Origin: CAIYHK01 sp964638795
Lineage (GTDB): Bacteria > Actinomycetota > Acidimicrobiia > Acidimicrobiales > Ilumatobacteraceae
Reading direction: 5' to 3'
Length of the DNA stretch: 12,588 nucleotides
NCBI GenBank assembly: GCA_964638795.1
Contig: CAZXAX010000049.1
Span: forward strand, 1-12,588
Shown: positions 7,103-12,588 of the stretch, one piece after another
Numbering within the stretch: position 1 is the stretch's first letter
Layout of the letters: each line of letters opens with the position of its first letter
Made by a program: the position numbers and the translations under genes
The notes under the pieces: model-generated
Databases searched by the model: none
The model's input: the letters and a program-made list of their open reading frames with translations, nothing else
What the model was told of the DNA's origin: nothing

Positions 7103-8215
7103 TCAGGGGCGCCGGCGTCGCACCTCGGGGTGCAGTGCCGTGTACAGGGCAAGACCCACGGCTGCCAGCACGAACACAACGAGCCGCCTACCCGCCTCGG
7201 CAAATACGAAGTACAGAACGAGTCCTGACAGCAGTGCGGTCCAAGCCCAAAGGATCAGCACGCTTCGGCGTTGCCCGTGCCCGAGGTTGATCAATCGGTG
7301 ATGCAAATGGCCTTTATCGGCCTCAGCAAAACTTTGGCGTTTTGATGCCCTGCGCACGATCGCAAAAATGACATCGAAGATCGGAACTCCAAGAATCACC
7401 AACGGGATGACGAGTGGGGCGTAGAAGAAGTACGACTGTCCGCTGTAACTCTGTGTGCTTGGGTCCATGCGACCACCAACCACACTCGTGGAAGTTGCCA
7501 TCAACAACCCCAGCAAGAACGATCCGCTATCCCCCATGAATATTTTTGCGGGATTGAAATTATGTGGGAGAAATCCAAGACAAATACCGAGCGTGATGAT
7601 CGACAGCATCGGGCCAAGATTTGGTTCTGGGAGTTTGCCGATATCGGAAAGATGCGTTGAGTAAACGAAAAACGCACCAGAAGCAATGGCGACGATGCCT
7701 GCTGCGAGTCCATCGAGACCGTCGATCAAATTGATTGCGTTTGTCATACCAAGCAACCAGAGGACTGTGACCAGTGGCGCCCAATCGTTGGACAACACAA
7801 AAACATCAAGGAATGGAACGCGGAAATAGAACATCGTCACGCCGGCCCACACAAGGATCATGCCCGCCACAACGGTGCCAGCAACTTTCGCGGGTGCTGA
7901 AATGTCGCGAACATCATCAACTAAACCGACTCCGAAGATCATCAAAGCTGCAAGCACCAAACCGCCGGTCTCTGAGTTGTTTGAGAACAACGCATCAAAC
8001 TGACCCATCGGCCACGCCACGAGAATCGCGGCAAGAACGCCGCCCATCATTGCGATGCCACCAACGTCAGGAGTTGTAACTGTGTGAACGCGACGCGCAT
8101 CGGGTTCAACTACCCACCCGATACGCGTGGCAAAGCGCGCAACGAAAGGCGTGAGAACAAAAGTGACCACGGCGGCAACACCGCCGACTATTAAGTATCC
8201 CGTGATGTCACCCAT
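7103..8215 (-). CDS. wecA: WecA/TagO-family polyprenyl-phosphate GlcNAc-1-phosphate transferase
   Basis: Integral membrane enzyme that moves a sugar-1-phosphate (probably GlcNAc) from its UDP form to a polyprenyl phosphate, the first step of a cell-envelope polymer such as an arabinogalactan linker or teichoic-acid-like glycan. The 370 residues contain many membrane helices and the family motifs in order: RRVHTVTTPDVGG (41-53), the Asp pair in VDDVRD (99-104), NAINLIDGLDGLAAG (159-173), NFNPAKIFMGDSGS (219-232) and the His motif HLHHR (303-307). The last motif and MGDSGS favour WecA over MraY. The start ATG lies 12 nt after the glyA stop and has no clear Shine-Dalgarno; a TAGAGT 9 nt before it might be an internal -10. 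In Mycobacterium tuberculosis wecA also lies just upstream of the atp genes. The exact sugar and lipid are unknown. Confidence 0.9.
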   Translation of the reverse strand: MGDITGYLIVGGVAAVVTFVLTPFVARFATRIGWVVEPDARRVHTVTTPDVGGIAMMGGVLAAILVAWPMGQFDALFSNNSETGGLVLAALMIFGVGLVDDVRDISAPAKVAGTVVAGMILVWAGVTMFYFRVPFLDVFVLSNDWAPLVTVLWLLGMTNAINLIDGLDGLAAGIVAIASGAFFVYSTHLSDIGKLPEPNLGPMLSIITLGICLGFLPHNFNPAKIFMGDSGSFLLGLLMATSTSVVGGRMDPSTQSYSGQSYFFYAPLVIPLVILGVPIFDVIFAIVRRASKRQSFAEADKGHLHHRLINLGHGQRRSVLILWAWTALLSGLVLYFVFAEAGRRLVVFVLAAVGLALYTALHPEVRRRRP

Positions 8216-8227
8216 TGGGTGAAGACT

Positions 8228-9475
8228 CTATGCGTACACCGGAAAGCGTGAACACAATGCGGCAACTTCGGCCTTAACCGCCGCTACTGCTGCTGGATCT
8301 TTGCGTTTGCGCAGTGCCTCTGCAATCAACCGGGCAATTTCAGGCATTTCAGCCTCTTTCATGCCTTGTGTAGTGACCGCAGGAGTGCCGATACGGACGC
8401 CGGAGGTGACGAATGGGCTCCGTGGGTCATTCGGGATGGTGTTCTTGTTGAGCGTGATGCCCGCGTCATCCAGCACTGCCTGCGCTTCTTTGCCAGTTAG
8501 GTCAGCGTCAAATGGTGTGAGGTCAACAACCATCAAGTGATTGTCGGTACCGCCTGAAACGAGCCTGAATCCGTGTTTAGCCAAAGCCTCAGCGAGCGCT
8601 GAAGCGTTCTTCACGATCTGGTGTGCATAGGCCGTGAAGGTCGGGTGCATGGCCTCTTTGAATGCCACCGCCTTTGCTGCAACAGCGTGTTCGAGTGGTC
8701 CACCCTGACTACCAGGGAAAACAGCTTTGTCGATTTTTTGCGCGTGCTCCGCTTTGCAAAGAATGCATCCACCGCGCGGACCACGAAGTGTCTTGTGCGT
8801 GGTGAAAGTTACGACGTCTGCATACGGAACCGGATTGGGCTGAGCGCCACCCGCAACGAGCCCGGCTATGTGCGCAATGTCAAACATCAACAATGCACCA
8901 ACCTCATCAGCAATTTTCTTGAAAGGCTCGGGGTCGAGTCGGCGTGGATATGAAGTGGTTCCAGCAACAATCATTTTCGGGCGCTGCTCAAGCGCCATTT
9001 GTCGCACACCTTCCATATCGATCCGCTCATCACTTGGATCAACCTTGTAGTTCACAAAGTTGTACAGAATGCCCGAAGCATTCACAGGCGAGCCGTGAGT
9101 TAAGTGACCACCGTGGTCGAGACTCAAACCAAGAACCGTGTCTCCTGGATTCAAGAGACCGAGATAGACCGACATGTTCGCACTTGCACCAGAGTGCGGC
9201 TGCACATTTGCATGATCAGCTCCAAAGAGTTTTTTAATGCGCTCAATTGCGAGCGCTTCAATGTCGTCGACAATCGAGTTGCCGCCGTAATACCGCTTGC
9301 CCGGATAACCCTCTGAATATTTATTGGTGAGAATCGACCCGGTTGCCCGCATAACCGCAGGTGACGTGAAGTTCTCGCTCGCGATTAATTGCAAACCAGA
9401 GTTCTGGCGCACACGTTCGCGCTCAATTAGCGCAAATACCTCATCTTCGGGTTCAGTGTCACTCGGCCAAGGCAT
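8228..9475 (-). CDS. glyA: Serine hydroxymethyltransferase
   Basis: Cytosolic PLP enzyme converting serine and tetrahydrofolate into glycine and 5,10-methylene-tetrahydrofolate, the main one-carbon source. The 415 residues match the family. Landmarks are LIASENFTSPAVM (30-42), YSEGYPGKRYYGG (53-65), FDIAHIAGL (Asp199 and His202, cofactor contacts), and the PLP lysine Lys228 in TFTTHKTLRGPRGG. The end carries TPAVTTQGM. The start ATG shares one base with the rpiB stop (TAATG), and AGGAG lies 7 nt upstream inside rpiB, so it is translated with rpiB. Nothing odd apart from AGTTSYPR where AGxSAYPR is more usual. Confidence 0.97.
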   Translation of the reverse strand: MPWPSDTEPEDEVFALIERERVRQNSGLQLIASENFTSPAVMRATGSILTNKYSEGYPGKRYYGGNSIVDDIEALAIERIKKLFGADHANVQPHSGASANMSVYLGLLNPGDTVLGLSLDHGGHLTHGSPVNASGILYNFVNYKVDPSDERIDMEGVRQMALEQRPKMIVAGTTSYPRRLDPEPFKKIADEVGALLMFDIAHIAGLVAGGAQPNPVPYADVVTFTTHKTLRGPRGGCILCKAEHAQKIDKAVFPGSQGGPLEHAVAAKAVAFKEAMHPTFTAYAHQIVKNASALAEALAKHGFRLVSGGTDNHLMVVDLTPFDADLTGKEAQAVLDDAGITLNKNTIPNDPRSPFVTSGVRIGTPAVTTQGMKEAEMPEIARLIAEALRKRKDPAAVAAVKAEVAALCSRFPVYA

Positions 9476-9939
9476 TACTTGTCTCCTCTTGCTTGCTCTT
9501 CGTTCTCGATATCGGTGAGTTGCTGTACACGTCGTTCGTGTCTGCCGCCCTCAAATTCCGTTGTGAGGAATGTGGACATGATTTCCTCAGCGAGTCCAAG
9601 ACCAACAACACGGGCCCCGATTGAAAGCACATTCGCGTTGTTATGCGACCGCGCCATGCGTGCGGTGTACAGGTCGTTGCAAAGAGCAGCACGCACACCT
9701 CGCACCTTGTTCGCTGCGAGTTGCTCTCCTTGGCCGCTTCCGCCCATAACAATTCCAAAGTCGGCTTTACCGTCCCGAACGGAGCGCCCGACAGCCGCAC
9801 AAATCGGTGGATAGTCACAGCTCTCAGTTGAGTGTGTGCCGTGATCGTCAACTTTGTGACCATGCGATTCAAGAATCGCAATCAAGTGCTGTTTGAGGTC
9901 ATATCCGGCATGATCAGAGCCGATAGCGATGCGGGCCAT
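9475..9939 (-). CDS. rpiB: Ribose-5-phosphate isomerase B
   Basis: Interconverts ribose 5-phosphate and ribulose 5-phosphate in the pentose phosphate pathway. From the ATG at 9937-9939 it has 154 residues. Motifs are IGSDHAGYDLK (6-16), DYPPICAAVG, the phosphate/active loop MGGSGQGEQLAANKV (65-79), and RSHNNANVLSIGAR (97-110). The catalytic Cys of E. coli RpiB (CGTG) is absent; Glu72 in GSGQGEQ stands where the mycobacterial enzyme has its catalytic Glu75. A GTG at 9958-9960 would add seven residues but has no good ribosome site. The ATG is preferred because it begins the conserved protein and lies 6 nt after a -10-like TACACT, suggesting a leaderless transcript. It heads the minus-strand gene block. 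Confidence 0.95.
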   Translation of the reverse strand: MARIAIGSDHAGYDLKQHLIAILESHGHKVDDHGTHSTESCDYPPICAAVGRSVRDGKADFGIVMGGSGQGEQLAANKVRGVRAALCNDLYTARMARSHNNANVLSIGARVVGLGLAEEIMSTFLTTEFEGGRHERRVQQLTDIENEEQARGDK

Positions 9940-9945
9940 TAATTG

Positions 9946-9951
9946 AGTGTA
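9946..9951 (-). promoter_or_regulatory. Likely -10 box of a leaderless rpiB promoter
   Basis: TACACT on the minus strand, with six bases (CAATTA) between it and the rpiB ATG. That spacing would place the transcription start at the start codon, as in leaderless actinobacterial mRNAs. No convincing -35 is seen, and there is no Shine-Dalgarno before the ATG. Confidence 0.5.
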
Positions 9952-10036
9952 TGGGCGCACGACCCCGCCGAAGGTGTGACATTACGCAAAATCAAGAGGC
10001 CCCCGAAGATGTTTCTAGGGCGACCGCTTCACCCCC

Positions 10037-10042
10037 TATCGT
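10037..10042 (+). promoter_or_regulatory. Likely -10 box of a leaderless thiolase-like gene promoter
   Basis: TATCGT, six bases before the GTG start at 10049, the same geometry as on the rpiB side. The bases between and upstream (CACCCCC) hold no Shine-Dalgarno. No good -35 was found. Confidence 0.45.
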
Positions 10043-10048
10043 GCACTC

Positions 10049-11536
10049 GTGGCACTGGACCCTCGCACCCCCGTAATCATCGGCACTGGACAGTTTGTAA
10101 ATCGCACCAAATCCTTCGATGAGGCGATTGAGCCAGTGGAGATGATGGTTAAAGCAATCGAAGCCGCCGCCGCTGACGCCTCTCTTAAGTCGGTACCCAA
10201 AGCCGATGCAATCAATGTTGTTTCGCTTCTGTCGTGGAAGTACGTGAACCCTGCATGGTTCGTTGCACAATTGCTCAAACAAGAGCCACAACACCTCGGA
10301 TATAGCGGAACCGGCGGAAACACCCCACAGACTCTCGTGAATGCCGCCGCACGTGAAATTCTCGCCAATCAATTTGATGTCATCATTCTCACTGGAGCTG
10401 AAGCAAGTCGCAGTCGCTCCAAGGCGCGCGCCGCGGGCATCACTCCGGATTGGCGCAAGCCGACCGACGCAACTCCACAACCCGTGCAGGTGACCGAGGA
10501 ATTGGACATGGTGAGTCCATACGAGGTGAGTCGCGGGATCACGATGCCGGTGCAGATATATCCACTATTTGAAACTGCCCTCCGTGCTGCGAACAATCGC
10601 ACTCCCGAACAACAGATGCAGATTTCAAGCGAGCTATGGTCGCGCTTCAGCGAAGTTGCCGCACGCAATCCATTCGCATGGTCACAACAGGCATTGTCAC
10701 CAGAGGATGTGCGAACTGTGGGGCCAAACAACCGAATGATCGGGCTTCCCTACCCCAAGTACATGAACTCCAATAACGATGTGGACATGGCAGCGGCCGT
10801 GATCATGTGCAGTCTTGAAAAAGCTGAGCTCCTAGGGGTGCCAAAAGATCACATGATTTTTGTCCATTCGGGGACGGACTGCCATGAGCACAAATTTGTC
10901 TCCAACCGCTGGTCGTTTGATCGCACCCCAGCAGTTGAAATCGGAGGGAAGATCGCCCTTGATCTTGCACACTCAAACATTGACGACATCGCGTTTATTG
11001 ATCTCTACTCGTGCTTTCCTGTTGCAGTACAACTCGGTGCGCAATCACTTGGCCTAAATCTTGATCGCGAACTCACATTGACAGGTGGCTTGCCCTTTGC
11101 AGGTGGTCCATGGAATAACTACGTGATGCACGCCATATCAACGATGACAAACGTTTTGCGCGAACATCCCGATGAGCGCGGTCTGATCTGGGCCAACGGT
11201 GGTTTCACTACAAAACACGCCTTCGGCGTCTACGCAGCGAAACCTTCGCGTGATGTGTTCAAGTATGCAGATCCCCAGGATGAAATCGACAAATTGCCGA
11301 TGCGTGAAGTCGCTCATGAACGCGAGGCAGAGGGCGAAGCGATCGTAGAGGCTTACTCGGTGATGCATGACCGCGCAGGAAGTCCAGAGTTTGCAATCGT
11401 CTCCTGCATACTTCCCAATGGGAAACGTGCTTGGGGAACGTCAACGGACACATTCATCACCAAGGCAATGTGCGAGGGAGAATGGGTTGGCCGGATGGCA
11501 AGACTTGCCGTGGATGGCACAATCTCGTTTATATGA
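10049..11536 (+). CDS. Thiolase-like protein (acetyl-CoA acetyltransferase family) lacking catalytic cysteines
   Basis: A 495-residue protein with thiolase fold features, longer than ordinary thiolases (about 390-400) by a C-terminal region of about 95 residues. The N-terminus PVIIGTGQFVNR and the mid-region VDMAAAVIMCSLEKAELLG are typical of this actinobacterial group. Where thiolases carry the nucleophilic Cys it reads YSGTGGNTPQ (85-94); the NEAFA position reads DLYSCFP (318-324); the GHPxG loop reads GGLPFAGGPWNNY (346-358); the second Cys loop reads ANGGFTTKHAFG (382-393). So ordinary thiolysis is doubtful. It resembles the monomeric thiolase-like proteins (TLP1) of mycobacteria, which have an extra C-terminal domain and altered active site. 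The GTG start is chosen by homology of the N-terminus and a -10-like box 6 nt before it. The stop overlaps the next gene by 4 nt. Substrate unknown. Confidence 0.88.
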   Translation: MALDPRTPVIIGTGQFVNRTKSFDEAIEPVEMMVKAIEAAAADASLKSVPKADAINVVSLLSWKYVNPAWFVAQLLKQEPQHLGYSGTGGNTPQTLVNAAAREILANQFDVIILTGAEASRSRSKARAAGITPDWRKPTDATPQPVQVTEELDMVSPYEVSRGITMPVQIYPLFETALRAANNRTPEQQMQISSELWSRFSEVAARNPFAWSQQALSPEDVRTVGPNNRMIGLPYPKYMNSNNDVDMAAAVIMCSLEKAELLGVPKDHMIFVHSGTDCHEHKFVSNRWSFDRTPAVEIGGKIALDLAHSNIDDIAFIDLYSCFPVAVQLGAQSLGLNLDRELTLTGGLPFAGGPWNNYVMHAISTMTNVLREHPDERGLIWANGGFTTKHAFGVYAAKPSRDVFKYADPQDEIDKLPMREVAHEREAEGEAIVEAYSVMHDRAGSPEFAIVSCILPNGKRAWGTSTDTFITKAMCEGEWVGRMARLAVDGTISFI

Positions 11537-12588
11537 CCCCTAGCGACACGTTCCCACGCCAGTATGCGCGCACCCAACGGCTCACGTTGGGCGAGCCACG
11601 CAACATCACGGTCTCCGGCGATGGTCGCCGCATCTTTTTTCTGCGCAGCAGTAGTGGCTCCGACAGCGTCAATTCACTATGGATGCTTGACCAAGAAGAT
11701 GGAGTGGAGACACTTCTTGTTGACCCACGCACGGTAGGTGCAGATCTTGACACCGAGCTTCCTCCCGAGGAGCGAGCGCGTCGGGAACGTTTACGTGAAG
11801 GCGCAGGTGGCATCACTTCGTATTCGTGTGATGCGAATTTCTCCACTGTGGTTTTTAGCCTCTCGGGTCGGCTTCACATCGCACAGGTGGACGGCAAAGG
11901 TACTGCAGATGTGCGGGAGATCAAACTCCCCCACGCAGTCTTTGATGCGCGTCAACGCCCCGGCCATGACCAAATCTCATACATCTTTGATAACGGTCTT
12001 TGGTTGACCGATTTCGCTGGCAACACCCAAAGGCTCACGCCGGATGAAGGCGAGTCCATCACTTGGGGTATGGCTGAGTTTGCCGCCGCCGAGGAGATGC
12101 ATCGCCAACGGGGATACTGGTGGACCCCTGATGGCGGCACAATCGCGATTTGCCGCGCCGATAACTCACTGCTGCACTCTGCATGGATTGGAGATCCAGC
12201 CACACCGCAAGCGAAGCCGCATGAGCACCGTTACCCGTTTGCTGGTACGCCCAACTCAATCGTTGAAGTTTTTGTTCTCAATCCCAACACCGCTGCTATC
12301 ACTTCAACTGGCTTGAAGACAGGTGAACAATTCGAATACGTGGCATCAGTGCAGTGGCGAGACTCATCGCGTCTTGTTGTCGGAACACTCTCACGAGACC
12401 AGCGCGAATATCGGCTCTCACAGTTTGAGAACGAGCATCTAACCGAAATCTGGTTTGATGTTGACGATGCGTGGGTAGAACTCGTTCCCGGCAGTCCAGC
12501 TTTCACAGCCGATGATTGTCTTGTGGTGGCCGCCGACCGCGATGGACGGCGTTGCATCATTCATGACGGCCGCGTTGTGACACCGGCT
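11533..12588 (+). CDS. Dipeptidyl-peptidase-IV-like S9 family peptidase, N-terminal part (cut by window end)
   Basis: The first 352 residues of a serine peptidase of the S9B (DPP IV) group, covering the beta-propeller; the alpha/beta-hydrolase domain with Ser-Asp-His would lie beyond position 12588. The hallmark is TWGMAEFAAAEEMHRQRGYWWTPDGG (177-202, interrupted here only for reference), where the Glu pair 187-188 corresponds to the one that binds the substrate amino terminus in DPP IV. RYPFAGTPN (233-241) is a second family motif. Repeated short propeller strands (for example GDGRRIFFLRSS, NGLWLTD) fit the domain. No signal peptide is visible, so a cytosolic enzyme is likely. The ATG overlaps the thiolase-like stop (ATGA) with no Shine-Dalgarno, so translation is probably coupled. 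Confidence 0.9.
   Translation, partial: MTPSDTFPRQYARTQRLTLGEPRNITVSGDGRRIFFLRSSSGSDSVNSLWMLDQEDGVETLLVDPRTVGADLDTELPPEERARRERLREGAGGITSYSCDANFSTVVFSLSGRLHIAQVDGKGTADVREIKLPHAVFDARQRPGHDQISYIFDNGLWLTDFAGNTQRLTPDEGESITWGMAEFAAAEEMHRQRGYWWTPDGGTIAICRADNSLLHSAWIGDPATPQAKPHEHRYPFAGTPNSIVEVFVLNPNTAAITSTGLKTGEQFEYVASVQWRDSSRLVVGTLSRDQREYRLSQFENEHLTEIWFDVDDAWVELVPGSPAFTADDCLVVAADRDGRRCIIHDGRVVTPA

Larger units (their letters stand above)
9940..10048. other. Divergent intergenic region between rpiB and the thiolase-like gene
   Basis: This 109-bp gap is the longest gene-free stretch in the window. It holds the two outward-facing -10-like boxes described separately. I see no inverted repeat strong enough to be a terminator or operator, and no open frame likely to be a gene. 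Confidence 0.7.

Noticed and set aside
7048..7203. N-terminal extension of the atpZ frame up to an ATG at 7203
   Set aside because: It would overlap the wecA-like 3' end by about 100 bases and reads as Cys/Arg-rich sequence unlike AtpZ.
9940..9960. GTG start for rpiB seven codons upstream
   Set aside because: No Shine-Dalgarno; the added residues RPYTQL are not part of the conserved protein, and they would overlap the -10-like box.
9968..10011. Imperfect direct repeat ccgaag(g/a)tg, 35 bp apart, in the divergent gap
   Set aside because: Only nine bases with one mismatch and no symmetry; chance is enough.
9992..10480. A 162-codon minus-strand frame over the start of the thiolase-like gene
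   Set aside because: Composition is atypical and it lies opposite a clearly conserved protein.

Overview
The window looks like chromosomal DNA of an actinobacterium. The best guess is an Acidimicrobiia-like lineage (Ilumatobacter/freshwater acIV type), because three actinobacterial traits meet at roughly 55% GC: a WecA-type gene beside the ATP synthase genes, a Glu-type RpiB, and an actinobacterial-style thiolase-like protein. The class-level placement is an inference; no 16S or other firm taxonomic marker is present.

Positions 1-9939 hold one tightly packed block on the minus strand. In transcription order it reads rpiB, glyA, wecA-like, atpZ-like, atpI-like, atpB (a), atpE (c), atpF' (b'), atpF (b), atpH (delta), atpA (alpha), atpG (gamma) and atpD (beta, cut by the window start). 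Gaps are at most about 57 bp and several genes overlap by 1-4 nt, so long co-transcribed units are likely. The F-type ATP synthase is complete except for the end of beta and for epsilon, which would lie beyond position 1. It has two separate b-type stator genes plus a free-standing delta gene, not the mycobacterial b-delta fusion. A perfect 9-bp inverted repeat with a possible promoter lies just upstream of the atpZ-like gene and may mark a separate start for the atp genes. The upstream genes supply sugar-phosphate interconversion (RpiB), one-carbon units and glycine (GlyA), and the first lipid-linked sugar of a cell-envelope polymer (WecA family).

Positions 9940-10048 are a 109-bp divergent intergenic region, the longest gene-free stretch. 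Each flanking gene has a TANNNT -10-like hexamer exactly 6 nt before its start codon and no Shine-Dalgarno sequence, which suggests two divergent leaderless transcripts.

Positions 10049-12588 hold two plus-strand genes with a 4-nt ATGA overlap. The first is a 495-residue thiolase-fold protein that lacks the usual catalytic cysteines. The second is the N-terminal beta-propeller part of a dipeptidyl-peptidase-IV-like S9 protease, cut by the window end.

No wholly new system is evident. The points most worth a second look are the abrupt codon-usage change inside atpD, the extra tails on alpha and gamma together with long N-termini on b' and c, the palindrome/promoter at the head of the atp genes, and the cysteine-less thiolase paired with a peptidase. 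No tRNA, rRNA, CRISPR, insertion sequence or prophage signal was seen.
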